Part shown: in pieces, positions 44,675 to 53,226 of the stretch
Layout: each line of letters opens with the position of its first letter
Position numbering within the stretch: position 1 is the first letter of the stretch
Assembly: GCF_001761365.1 (NCBI RefSeq)
Contig: NZ_CP017477.1
Location: 2,284,001-2,348,000 of the forward strand
DNA length: 64,000 nt
Direction: 5' to 3'
DNA from: Polaribacter vadi
GTDB lineage: Bacteria; Bacteroidota; Bacteroidia; Flavobacteriales; Flavobacteriaceae
Position numbers and translations under genes: made by a program
Notes under the pieces: generated by a model
Told to the model about the DNA's origin: nothing
Database searches by the model: none
Seen by the model: the letters and a program-made list of their open reading frames with translations, nothing else

Positions 44675-45730
44675 ATGAAAACAAAATTACTTTATCTATT
44701 TATCTTTATGTTAAGTGTTTTAAGCCTTAATGCACAAACAGGTACTATTACTAATTTTAGTATGGGCAATAATCCTATTGAATTAGGAGGAACATTAAAC
44801 ATTTCTTTTGATTATACCTCAACTGTTGCAGGGACTATTGAAATTGCTTTGTATAAATCACAAAACAGTGGTTCAGAAATTGATTGGAATACAAGTGTAA
44901 ATTGGCACACAATATCTGTTGATATTGCAGCAACAGCAACTACCGTTAATGAAACTATAACTCTAACTGGAATAGCTGATACAAGTGCAGATATTGCACC
45001 TGAAGTTTATGCTGTAATGTTGCAATTGAAAGATGGAAGTACAAGTTTAGCTCAATTAAATAGTTATGGTATTCAAGCTAATAATACTGTTACAATTAAT
45101 GCAGCTAGTACAGTTTTAAATACTGTTACATTTCTTAGCACACCTTCTGCTACAGTAGAAGCAGGAGAAAGTATTGAGGTTTCTGTTAATTATACTTTAC
45201 TTGCTGAAGGTATTTTAAAATTTGCCGTTAGAAAATATGATAATGAATGGGACTGGATTGGCGATGATAATGGAGGTGAAATAATTGCTGAATATTTAAA
45301 CCCAGCACCAGCAACAGATTCAGATGGAACAGATGTTACTAGAACTTTATTAATACCTGAAGCTACAACTGCTAGTGCAGATTTAACAAATCAATTATAC
45401 AGAGTTTATGTATCTCTACATGATCCTTCATGGGCATCATTTACGGATAAGCAGAACTTATTAATTATTACGGCTCCAACAGTTGCTGGTTTAGAAGACA
45501 TTAATGCAGATGGAATAGTTATGTACCCAAATCCAGTATCTGATAATTTATTTATTAAAAATAGTAAATTAGAAGCTACATCTATTAAGATTTGCGATAT
45601 TATGGGTAGAACAGTTAAATCGATTTCTAATACTAAAGACATAAAATCTATTGATGTTTCTAGTTTCTCGAAAGGAATTTATATTTTAACTACGGATAAT
45701 AAAAAGCAATTTAAATTTATAAAAAAGTAA
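44675..45730 (+). CDS. Secreted protein of two Ig-like modules with T9SS tail
   Basis: The 351-residue protein has a signal peptide (ending SLNAQ). Two similar beta-sandwich modules follow, about 20-145 and 148-268. They share a form such as PIELGGTLNISFDYTSTVAG versus ATVEAGESIEVSVNYTLLAEG, and both end in a segment mentioning drinking-order turns like YAVMLQLKDGS and YRVYVSLHDPS. The last 75 residues are a T9SS sorting domain (VMYPNPVSDNLFIKN). I do not recognise a catalytic family. It may be a secreted glycan-binding protein or a cell-surface adhesin of the mannan system. It is preceded by its own 128-base spacer and followed by a terminator. Confidence 0.65.
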   Translation: MKTKLLYLFIFMLSVLSLNAQTGTITNFSMGNNPIELGGTLNISFDYTSTVAGTIEIALYKSQNSGSEIDWNTSVNWHTISVDIAATATTVNETITLTGIADTSADIAPEVYAVMLQLKDGSTSLAQLNSYGIQANNTVTINAASTVLNTVTFLSTPSATVEAGESIEVSVNYTLLAEGILKFAVRKYDNEWDWIGDDNGGEIIAEYLNPAPATDSDGTDVTRTLLIPEATTASADLTNQLYRVYVSLHDPSWASFTDKQNLLIITAPTVAGLEDINADGIVMYPNPVSDNLFIKNSKLEATSIKICDIMGRTVKSISNTKDIKSIDVSSFSKGIYILTTDNKKQFKFIKK

Positions 45731-45750
45731 CCTTTTTTATATTCCAAAAC

Positions 45751-45785
45751 AACCCTTTATAAATTTTTATAGAGGTTTTTTTTAT
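45751..45785 (+). terminator. Terminator after the secreted two-module gene
   Basis: AACCCTTTATAAA and TTTATAGAGGTT pair with one mismatch and are followed by a run of eight T. It ends the transcript 20 bases after the stop codon; the next gene starts only 16 bases later and probably relies on read-through. Confidence 0.7.
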
Positions 45786-45800
45786 ATAAAATTAGTATTT

Positions 45801-47222
45801 ATGATTGATGAAAATTTTGGCGTTTTTGAAAATAAAACTAGCTTTAACAATAAAAAAAATAAAGCAGATTTTGTCTACATTAAGAGAAACCAATCTTACA
45901 ATTTTTTAAAAACCGATAAAAAAGAATCTTCTCATTTTTTATATAAATCTATACAAGGAGATTTTATATTAAGAGCACATTTTACTATTACAAATATAAA
46001 TTTTGATGTTAAAATTGGTTGGAATATTCGTAACAATTTAAGCTTAAACTCCTCAAATATTTCTGCTTTTATTGATGAAAAAGGAAATTATTTTTTAAAC
46101 TTTAATGATGATAAAAACAATCAATCAAAGAAAGTAAATATAGAAAATTATGTTCCAAATGTTATTCAGTTAGAAAGGATAGGAAATAATTATATTTTAT
46201 CTATTGCTAAATTTGGAGACCCTTTTTCAACAATTAAAATTATAGACAAACATTTATTTAATGAAGTTTTTGTTGGGTTATTTATTACATCAAAAAAACC
46301 AATAGAAATAAACTTTACCAATGTAAGAATCATAACACCTGCTAAAAAAGATTTTATACCTTATCAATATTATATTGGTAGTAACTTAGAGATATTAAAT
46401 ATAAAAACAGGTTTAAGAAAAACTATTTTGCATTCTGCACATTCTATTCAAGCTCCAAATTGGATAAATTCTGACAAAGAAATGGTTTATAATTCCAACG
46501 GATTTCTTTATAAATTTCATTTAAAATCAAAAGAAGTTTCACAAATAGAAACTGGTTTTGCAAATAAAAATAACAATGATCATGTGTTTTCTTTTGATGA
46601 GAAGTTGTTAGGAATCAGTCATCATAATAAAGATGATTATGGAGATTCTTCAATTTATGTTATGAATCCGAAAGGAGAAAAAAATCCAAAGAAAATAACA
46701 TTAGACAAAATAGGAAACTCTTATTTACATGGAATTTCTCCAGACAATAAAACGTTAATTTATACAGCTCATAGAAAAGGAAAATATGATATTTATGGAA
46801 TTGATGTTGACACTAAAAAAGAATTTCAATTAACAGACACAAAAGATTTAGATGATGGTTCTGAATATTCACCAGATGGAAAATATATTTATTTCAATTC
46901 CAACAGAACAGGAAACATGCAATTGTGGAGAATGGATTCTGATGGTAAAAACCCTAAACAATTAACTTTTGATACCAATTATAAAGATTGGTTCCCACAC
47001 ATTTCTCCAAATGGAAAATGGATTGTTTTTATATCATTTCCACCAGATATAAGTTTTGGTGATCATCCTTTTTACAAACAGTGTACTTTGCGTTTAATGC
47101 CTACAGATTTAAGTTCTGATCCTAAGATTATTGCTTATATTTATGGAGGTCAAGGATCAATTAATGTTCCAAGTTGGTCAAAAGACAGCAGAAGAATTGC
47201 TTTTATTACGAATAGTAATTAA
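45801..47222 (+). CDS. PD40/TolB-like propeller protein with DUF1349-like N-terminus
   Basis: The 473-residue protein has no signal peptide, so it appears cytoplasmic. Residues about 1-180 resemble a concanavalin-like beta-sandwich of the DUF1349 type (FILRAHFTI, KIGWNIRNNLSL). The C-terminal part is a beta-propeller of TolB-like PD40 blades: FSFDEKLLGISHH, SPDGKYIYFNSNRTGNMQLW, SPNGKWIVFISF, SWSKDSRRIAFITN. This protein type recurs in Bacteroidota glycan loci; its role is unknown. Binding or sensing a carbohydrate is possible. It ends at a strong convergent terminator and has no obvious partner other than the preceding secreted protein. Confidence 0.75.
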   Translation: MIDENFGVFENKTSFNNKKNKADFVYIKRNQSYNFLKTDKKESSHFLYKSIQGDFILRAHFTITNINFDVKIGWNIRNNLSLNSSNISAFIDEKGNYFLNFNDDKNNQSKKVNIENYVPNVIQLERIGNNYILSIAKFGDPFSTIKIIDKHLFNEVFVGLFITSKKPIEINFTNVRIITPAKKDFIPYQYYIGSNLEILNIKTGLRKTILHSAHSIQAPNWINSDKEMVYNSNGFLYKFHLKSKEVSQIETGFANKNNNDHVFSFDEKLLGISHHNKDDYGDSSIYVMNPKGEKNPKKITLDKIGNSYLHGISPDNKTLIYTAHRKGKYDIYGIDVDTKKEFQLTDTKDLDDGSEYSPDGKYIYFNSNRTGNMQLWRMDSDGKNPKQLTFDTNYKDWFPHISPNGKWIVFISFPPDISFGDHPFYKQCTLRLMPTDLSSDPKIIAYIYGGQGSINVPSWSKDSRRIAFITNSN

Positions 47223-47226
47223 TAAA

Positions 47227-47259
47227 AAAAAAGTCAAAAACTTAGTTTTTGACTTTTTT
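47227..47259. terminator. Bidirectional terminator between convergent mannan operons
   Basis: AAAAAAGTCAAAAAC and GTTTTTGACTTTTTT form a perfect 15-base stem with a 3-base loop, flanked by A and T runs. It serves both the propeller gene and the GH5 mannanase operon. Confidence 0.88.
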
Positions 47260-47262
47260 AAA

Positions 47263-48582
47263 TTATTTAATTAAATTGATATTTGCTTCCTTAATGAGTT
47301 GCAATGTTGAAACATCAGATGCAAATACAGAATTTAAACCCTGTGGTTCTTGTGGTGGATCTGCACTAAAATCATCTCCATGTTGCCATTTTCCATTTAA
47401 TGGATTTGTTTTTGCGAAACCAGCAAATCCCCAGAAATTTAAGCCAGCTAAAGCACCATTATTGGCCTTGCTTTTTACTATTTCTTCACAAATTGCTTTG
47501 TAAAATATATTTCTATATTTCACAGATGCTGTAGGAGATAAACTTTCTTTTGCTCTTGGAAAACCAAATTCCGACATTACAATTGGCTTATTTATGTTGT
47601 TTGCAACTACAATGTGTTCGTTCATGTATTCTATTGCTTTATCAATAGATTCATATGTAGATTTTTCTTCATTTTCAATATCATACCATCCCCAATTTTT
47701 TGGCCACATATGCATGTCTAAAAAGTCTATATTTTTATTAGTATGTAACCTTTGAAACATATCTGTATCTTGTAAAAAACCATGTTTCCCTTCTGTTCCT
47801 GTTGAAACTAATGTATTTGGAGCTAATTCTTTAAATAAACTTACAGTTTTATCTAACCAGCCAGCAAATGCTTTTTCGTGTTTGGGCGTCATTAAAACTC
47901 TTGGTTCATTAGCAACTTGCCAAGACATTACTATATTGTCTTCAGAATATTTTATACCAGTATAAGGGTTTGTTCTTCCAATAATAAATTTAATATGCTT
48001 GTAAAAAGCTTCTTTACAAGGTTCACAGCTATGAAATTTACTTGTATATGTCATGAATTCATCCCAAGAATATTGTTCTAAGAACGGGTTTGGAATATCA
48101 CCATAATCATTCCATTTTAAATATTCAGACATACCTCCAGACCAAATCCAGTTGTTATTTAAATATAAAACTGCATACATATTTCTTTTACGCATTTCTG
48201 CCATCAGAAAATCTAAGCCATCTAATAAATCTTCATTGTAAACACCTTGTTTTGGCTGTAAAGCAGGGTGAACTCTTGAGTCTCCTCCATCTCCTTCTGC
48301 TCCAACTAAAATTCTAAGATTATCTATTCCTGCGGATTTCATTAAATCTAACTCTTTAATAAGACGTTTTCTGTCACCAGTATTTTTAGCTCCTAATAAT
48401 GGACCATACCAATAATTTGCTCCGACAAAATAATAAGGTTTTTCACCCTTATAAAATTTAGAATCTTTAACAGTAATTCTTTCTATTTTAGTGGGTTTAA
48501 CTTTTGATTTTACACTTGTACTTTTACAGGCGTAAAAAAAAGTAAAGACAACAACGATTAGTAATGTTTTTTTGATACTCAT
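47263..48582 (-). CDS. GH5 (subfamily 7-like) beta-mannanase, lipoprotein
   Basis: I take the start at 48582, which yields a lipoprotein signal with Cys19 (FYAC) and 439 residues; the frame extends 43 codons further but through the end of the preceding gene. The barrel shows GANYWYGPLLG, DNLRILVGAEG (conserved Arg), acid/base Glu in SWQVANEPR, DMHMWPKNWGWY, and nucleophile Glu in VMSEFGFPR. These are characteristic of GH5_7 mannanases rather than cellulases. It would cut beta-1,4-mannan chains at the cell surface, supporting two GH26 enzymes in the operon. Final Trp in LNFWGFAG is the usual sugar platform. It is the last gene of the operon. Confidence 0.85.
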   Translation of the reverse strand: MSIKKTLLIVVVFTFFYACKSTSVKSKVKPTKIERITVKDSKFYKGEKPYYFVGANYWYGPLLGAKNTGDRKRLIKELDLMKSAGIDNLRILVGAEGDGGDSRVHPALQPKQGVYNEDLLDGLDFLMAEMRKRNMYAVLYLNNNWIWSGGMSEYLKWNDYGDIPNPFLEQYSWDEFMTYTSKFHSCEPCKEAFYKHIKFIIGRTNPYTGIKYSEDNIVMSWQVANEPRVLMTPKHEKAFAGWLDKTVSLFKELAPNTLVSTGTEGKHGFLQDTDMFQRLHTNKNIDFLDMHMWPKNWGWYDIENEEKSTYESIDKAIEYMNEHIVVANNINKPIVMSEFGFPRAKESLSPTASVKYRNIFYKAICEEIVKSKANNGALAGLNFWGFAGFAKTNPLNGKWQHGDDFSADPPQEPQGLNSVFASDVSTLQLIKEANINLIK

Positions 48583-48583
48583 T

Positions 48584-49819
48584 TTAATTAGGTAATTTAT
48601 AGATGTTTGGTAAATTGTCTTGTAAAAGCGATTTTGGCTTGTTTGCAAATTCAATAAAATCGCCTGTGTCTGGCAAACCTGGAGCAGGTGTGTAATAACC
48701 ATTACTATCATTATTCCAAAACATCATAAAAGCAATTTGATTATTATTTTCTGTAATTGCATTATACATATTTGTTGAGAAAAAATTTTCAATAGGAGCG
48801 TTGCTACTAGTTACTCTATAACCAGTTTCTGTAAAACCAGCAATTTTAACTTTTTCTTCTGCTAAAGTTGTTAGTATTTGAAGTTTTGCATTTGCATTAT
48901 TTACTCCAAAAAGACCTTGATTATTAAAATCTCCATAATTATCCATTCCAAAAATATCTACATAACCATCTCCAGGATATCTATCTAAATATTCTGCTTC
49001 TGAATTAAAATTATTATCTGGAGAAAATGCAAAAAGCATGTTGTTTACATTTAAGACGTCTCTTAAATATTCTACTGTAAATTGCCAAAGCGTAATATAT
49101 TCTTGAGGTGAACAATATGCTGCTCCCCACCAAAACCAATTACCATCAAACTCATGAAAAGGCCTAAATATAATTGGTGCTAATTTACCATCATTACCAA
49201 TTATACTAGTAGCAACATCAGCTACTTTTTGAAGTTTTTGTTTATAATATTCATGATTTTCTCCACCAGGCAAAATACTTTTAAAAGCATTGTTTTTTTG
49301 ATGATCTGTCATGTTACTAGTGTAAAAATCTGTTCCTTCATAAGGTTCTCTTAAATGCCAAGAAAAGATATTTACCATCCCTTTATTATAGGCTTCAATA
49401 ACATCTCCTTTGATTATTTGTTCTTGTTGATAAAACCAGTTACCAGAAGTTTCATCATTAAGATCGTCTGCAATAAACATAAAATCGGATCCTAATAATC
49501 CTGGATCACTTCCTGTGGTTTTTTTAATATCAGATTCTCCACTATTGTTATTATAAAATGCATTAAAGGCATCTTGTTGCCCAATAATAAATTTATTTTT
49601 TGATATTGTTTTTAGGTGATAAAATAATGCAACCGTTTCTTCTGTTGCATTTGGATTTACCATATAGCTTTTTGTTTCTTCTGGTTTAAGTACAAACCCA
49701 ACTTCTTCTTCAATTTCTTCTTCTATCTCAATTTCTGGAATAATAGATTCCTTAGAACAACTAGTGGTTATTAAAATTAAAAATATTGTTGCAATTAAAT
49801 ACTGTTTTTTTAGTATCAT
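48584..49819 (-). CDS. GH26 beta-mannanase, lipoprotein (copy 1)
   Basis: The 411-residue product has a lipoprotein signal with Cys21 (ITTSC) followed by an acidic Glu-rich linker (EIEIEEEIEEE) that would extend it from the membrane. GH26 marks: FRPFHEFDGNWFWWG near residue 215-230 (acid/base Glu) and GFTETGY near 330 (nucleophile Glu), with FSWHLREP upstream. The final third closes with FMMFWNND. The enzyme cleaves beta-1,4-mannosidic bonds. It overlaps the upstream binding-protein gene by four bases and is followed after one base by GH5, so the three are tightly coupled. Confidence 0.92.
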   Translation of the reverse strand: MILKKQYLIATIFLILITTSCSKESIIPEIEIEEEIEEEVGFVLKPEETKSYMVNPNATEETVALFYHLKTISKNKFIIGQQDAFNAFYNNNSGESDIKKTTGSDPGLLGSDFMFIADDLNDETSGNWFYQQEQIIKGDVIEAYNKGMVNIFSWHLREPYEGTDFYTSNMTDHQKNNAFKSILPGGENHEYYKQKLQKVADVATSIIGNDGKLAPIIFRPFHEFDGNWFWWGAAYCSPQEYITLWQFTVEYLRDVLNVNNMLFAFSPDNNFNSEAEYLDRYPGDGYVDIFGMDNYGDFNNQGLFGVNNANAKLQILTTLAEEKVKIAGFTETGYRVTSSNAPIENFFSTNMYNAITENNNQIAFMMFWNNDSNGYYTPAPGLPDTGDFIEFANKPKSLLQDNLPNIYKLPN

Positions 49820-50847
49820 TTAATAATTTTTATTTGAATATTATCTGCTAGTAATATTCCTGTGCAATTACTCATTGCCAACATTACTCTATAACTTCTA
49901 GTTTCATTTGGTATAGCAAATATTTTTCTAAAAAATTTCCATTCTGTTGTACCTGTAACTGTACCTATTGTTTGATCGTCTGCTGTTTTTGTGGTTCCAT
50001 CTTCTGTAAATTGAACAATAAAAGAACCACTATTCCAAGGTTCTGTGCCTTGAATTATATTTTCTGCTTTTAACCAACCTTTTATTTCTATTATTTTAGC
50101 GTCTTCAGGTATATCTGCAGATTGGTCTATAGCAACCCATTCATTTGTAATTGATGATATTGAAGCACAAAAATTTTCTGAATTTTCTGGATCTGAAATT
50201 ACTTTTCCTGTACCATTCCAATTACTTAAATCATTTTGAAAATCGCCATTTAATAGTACTTTTGGCATGGTAGTTTGTTCTACTTGTTCTTGTTTTTTTT
50301 CTAAAAGATATTCTTCTTTCTTCTTTAAATAATCTTCTTTTGTAACGCCAACCACATTTAAATCGTCAAAAATAATTACTCCATTTGTTTGTGCTAAAGC
50401 CAGCATTATTCTTAATTTACTAGCTTCTTTAGGCACAATTATTAATTGTTTGTTTAATGTCCAAGTAGTTGTTCCTGTTACTTCTGCAATATTTGTACTA
50501 CTTACTTTGGCGTCAATATTATTTACAAATTCTGCAATTGCAACACCTGCATTGTATTTTTCTTTACCTCCTTTAATTGCATCAGATTTTGTCCAAATAC
50601 TAATTTCTAAAGCATAACTGTTTTCTGGAATATTTGCTATTTGGTCAATACCTTTCCATTCTTTACCAACATATTGAGTAATTATGCAGCTGTTTTCTCC
50701 TGATTTTTTCTCATAAGGATTTATAGATGCACTATTGCCTCTCCAATTATCTAGTTTTGTTTCAAAACCTCCATTTTTTATAAGGTTTTTTTGTGCTAAA
50801 CTTGAAATAGATATCGATAAAACAAAAAAGAAAAGTAGTTTATTCAT
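49816..50847 (-). CDS. Secreted protein with two tandem CBM4/9-like jelly-roll modules
   Basis: The 343-residue protein has a signal peptide (ending SSLAQ). Two homologous modules follow, about 20-170 and 195-343, each beginning with the same plan (NLIKNGGFETKLDNW; VLLNGDFQNDLSNW) and ending with a DDLNV/ADNIQI strand. The form resembles CBM4/9-family jelly rolls. They are separated by a charged helical linker (about 172-192; EEYLLEKKQEQVEQ). No catalytic domain is present, so it should act as a mannan-binding protein presenting substrate to the lipoprotein mannanases downstream. It overlaps the GH26 gene by four bases. Confidence 0.75.
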   Translation of the reverse strand: MNKLLFFFVLSISISSLAQKNLIKNGGFETKLDNWRGNSASINPYEKKSGENSCIITQYVGKEWKGIDQIANIPENSYALEISIWTKSDAIKGGKEKYNAGVAIAEFVNNIDAKVSSTNIAEVTGTTTWTLNKQLIIVPKEASKLRIMLALAQTNGVIIFDDLNVVGVTKEDYLKKKEEYLLEKKQEQVEQTTMPKVLLNGDFQNDLSNWNGTGKVISDPENSENFCASISSITNEWVAIDQSADIPEDAKIIEIKGWLKAENIIQGTEPWNSGSFIVQFTEDGTTKTADDQTIGTVTGTTEWKFFRKIFAIPNETRSYRVMLAMSNCTGILLADNIQIKIIK

Positions 50848-50851
50848 TCTA

Positions 50852-52033
50852 TTATTTATTTAATATGATACAAGCTCTTGAAGTGTGGTAAGGTGCTTTC
50901 CACATACTTACTTTATCTTCATCTTCATATACAATTCCTTTATCATCAACTCTAAAAAACCACTCTCCGTTCTTATAGTCTATTAAATTGTTTTTTGTGA
51001 AGTCCCATATTTTTAATGATGAACTAATATATTTTTCATCACTTTTTAAATCATTTGCATATTTTAAGCCAATTAAAGCTTCAACTTGTGGCCACCAATG
51101 TCTGTCTGTATCTATATGATTTGTAGTTAAATTCTTTTCGTTGATAACTGCTCCTTCTTTATCTATGGCTTCTAATAAAAAAGTGTCTGCAACTTTTACT
51201 GCAACTTCTTCTGATTGATGTAATAATTCTGGGTCATCAATTAATTTTGCAGCATCAATTACTAACCAAGCTGCTTCAATATCATGACCATAAGAGACAG
51301 TATTGCTTAATAAGTTCCAGTGGTCATCAAAAAACAATTCATAGTGATTTTTAGTGTTTAAAAACTTTTCTAAAAACACTTTTACTAGCATTTTTAATGA
51401 AGCTTTCAATTCGTTATTATCATAAATTTTTAATAGTGATGTGTATGCTTCTAAAACATGCAAATGTGTATTCATTGTTTTAGATGCATTCATATCTTTA
51501 TCACTTAAGCGCATATCTTCAATAGGACTCCAATCTTCATTAAAGGCTTCAAAATAACCTTCATTTTTAGTGTCTTTTGCGTATTTTTCTAACTGATTAA
51601 AAAGCTCAATTGCCCAAGTTTTTGCTTCTTCATTTTTACTAAAAAGGTAGTATTCTGATAAAGCATAAATTGTAAAAGACTGTGCATAAACTTGTTTTCG
51701 TTTATTAATTGGGTTTCCTAAATAATCTACTTCCCAATAAACACCTTTATTAATTTTATCATTAAAAAAGTCTTTTAAATACTTAAAAGATCTATCACAA
51801 ACATCTTTATATGTATCAGTTTTTAAGTGATTTGTAGCCGCAGAAAATGACCATAAAATTCTTGTATTTAAAATAACTCCTTTTGAAGCTTTTTCTACAA
51901 CTTTATTATAGTGATCTCTTTTTCCTAAAAAACCACCAAACTCTTTATCTATTGTGTTATCTACCCAATAACTTAATATGTTTTTTAGTTCAACATTAAG
52001 TTCCTTTTTTAGTTTTTTGTACTCATTAATCAT
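50852..52033 (-). CDS. AGE-family mannobiose/cellobiose 2-epimerase
   Basis: The 393-residue cytoplasmic protein is an (alpha/alpha)6 barrel of the N-acylglucosamine 2-epimerase superfamily. The pattern RILWSFSAA, HLHVLEAYT, YGHDIEAAWL (His), DRHWWPQVEAL and the C-terminal APYHTSRACI (catalytic His) match cellobiose/mannobiose 2-epimerases. Mannobiose 2-epimerase converts beta-1,4-mannobiose to mannosyl-glucose, the substrate of the adjacent GH130 phosphorylase. The start ATG overlaps the GH130 stop by one base, a coupled arrangement that matches the epimerase-phosphorylase pair known from Bacteroides fragilis. Cellobiose may be an additional substrate. Confidence 0.9.
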   Translation of the reverse strand: MINEYKKLKKELNVELKNILSYWVDNTIDKEFGGFLGKRDHYNKVVEKASKGVILNTRILWSFSAATNHLKTDTYKDVCDRSFKYLKDFFNDKINKGVYWEVDYLGNPINKRKQVYAQSFTIYALSEYYLFSKNEEAKTWAIELFNQLEKYAKDTKNEGYFEAFNEDWSPIEDMRLSDKDMNASKTMNTHLHVLEAYTSLLKIYDNNELKASLKMLVKVFLEKFLNTKNHYELFFDDHWNLLSNTVSYGHDIEAAWLVIDAAKLIDDPELLHQSEEVAVKVADTFLLEAIDKEGAVINEKNLTTNHIDTDRHWWPQVEALIGLKYANDLKSDEKYISSSLKIWDFTKNNLIDYKNGEWFFRVDDKGIVYEDEDKVSMWKAPYHTSRACIILNK

Positions 52034-53208
52034 TAATACAATCCTTTATTTTTATCAACAAGGTCTATAATTGTTTGCACAGAACCAGAAGAAATAAAAG
52101 TATCTTTAGGTGAGTTTTGACAATAATCTATTAATATGTCTATTGTTGAAGTTGCTACATGCATTCTTGTGTCTGATGATGCGTAATAAATAAAAACCTT
52201 ACCATCCTCATCTGCAATCCAACCATTTGAAAACAAAACATTAGAAACATCTCCTATTCTTTCTTCATTAATTGGCGCCATAAAATAACCTGCTGGTTGA
52301 TGAGTTACTTTAGCAATATCATCTAAAGAAGTCATAAACATATATATAGTATAACGTAAACCTGCAGCTGTATTTCTTACTCCATGTGCTAAATGCAACC
52401 AACCTTTTTCTGTTTTAATTGGAGCTGGTCCTAATCCGTTTTTTAACTCATAAATAGTATGATACTGTTTATTGTTGATGATTTTTTCATTTTTCACATC
52501 AGGATTTGTCATGTCATCAATAAATCCAAGACCTATTCCACCACCATTTCCAACGCTAATAAACCCATCTTGAGGACGTGTATAAACTGCATATTTTCCA
52601 TTGACAAATTCTGGATGAACTACAACATTTCTTTGTTGTCCAGAATCTGAAATTAAATCTGGTAAACGTTCCCAATTTAAAAGGTCTTTTGTTCTTACAA
52701 TTCCAGCATTTGCAATTGCAGAACTTGTATCTTCTGGAGCTGCATTTGGGTCTTTTCTTTCTGTACAAAAAATTCCATAAATCCAACCATCTTCATGCTT
52801 AACCAAACGCATATCATATGCATTTGTATCGGGATTATTTTCAATTTGAGGAATTACACAAGGTTTGTCCCAAAATTTAAAATTATCTATTCCATTAGGG
52901 CTTTCTGCAATTGCAAAAAACGATTTTCTATCATTTCCTTCAACACGAACACATAATACATATGTATCATTCCATTTCATGGCTCCTGCATTAAAAGCTG
53001 CATTAAAACCAATTCTTTCTAAAGCTTTTGGGTTTGTTGCCGGATTTAAATCATATCTCCAATGAATAGGAATATGATCTGCAGTGACTACAGGGTTTTT
53101 ATATCTATGATAAATTCCATTCGATTTAGAAACTTGTTTGTTTGTTTTACCTATCAATTTTTGATGGTGTTTCTTTACGTCGTCTAATTTTGTGATTACT
53201 TTATACAA
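52033..53208 (-). CDS. GH130 4-O-beta-mannosyl-glucose phosphorylase
   Basis: This 391-residue five-bladed propeller phosphorolyses mannosyl-glucose to mannose-1-phosphate and glucose in the cytoplasm. Conserved GH130 features are NPVVTADHIPI near 38-48, FNAGAMKWNDTYVLCVRVE near 72-90, the catalytic acid Asp132 in AYDMRL, HPEF and GLGPAPIKTEKGWLHLAHG, where the Lys and His bind phosphate. The length and start (HRYKNP) match the GH130_1 subfamily. It directly precedes the epimerase with a one-base overlap. An alternative, GH130_2 mannan phosphorylase, is less consistent with the epimerase partner. Confidence 0.92.
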   Translation of the reverse strand: MYKVITKLDDVKKHHQKLIGKTNKQVSKSNGIYHRYKNPVVTADHIPIHWRYDLNPATNPKALERIGFNAAFNAGAMKWNDTYVLCVRVEGNDRKSFFAIAESPNGIDNFKFWDKPCVIPQIENNPDTNAYDMRLVKHEDGWIYGIFCTERKDPNAAPEDTSSAIANAGIVRTKDLLNWERLPDLISDSGQQRNVVVHPEFVNGKYAVYTRPQDGFISVGNGGGIGLGFIDDMTNPDVKNEKIINNKQYHTIYELKNGLGPAPIKTEKGWLHLAHGVRNTAAGLRYTIYMFMTSLDDIAKVTHQPAGYFMAPINEERIGDVSNVLFSNGWIADEDGKVFIYYASSDTRMHVATSTIDILIDYCQNSPKDTFISSGSVQTIIDLVDKNKGLY

Positions 53209-53226
53209 TTGATTGATTTTTTTTAG

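Noticed and set aside
48583..48711. 43-codon N-terminal extension of the GH5 mannanase
   Set aside because: It overlaps the end of the GH26 gene in another frame; the inner ATG at 48582 begins a clear lipoprotein signal.
49684..49740. Glu/Ile-rich repeat in the GH26 N-terminus as a repeat element
   Set aside because: It is a low-complexity linker after the lipobox, common in Bacteroidota surface lipoproteins.
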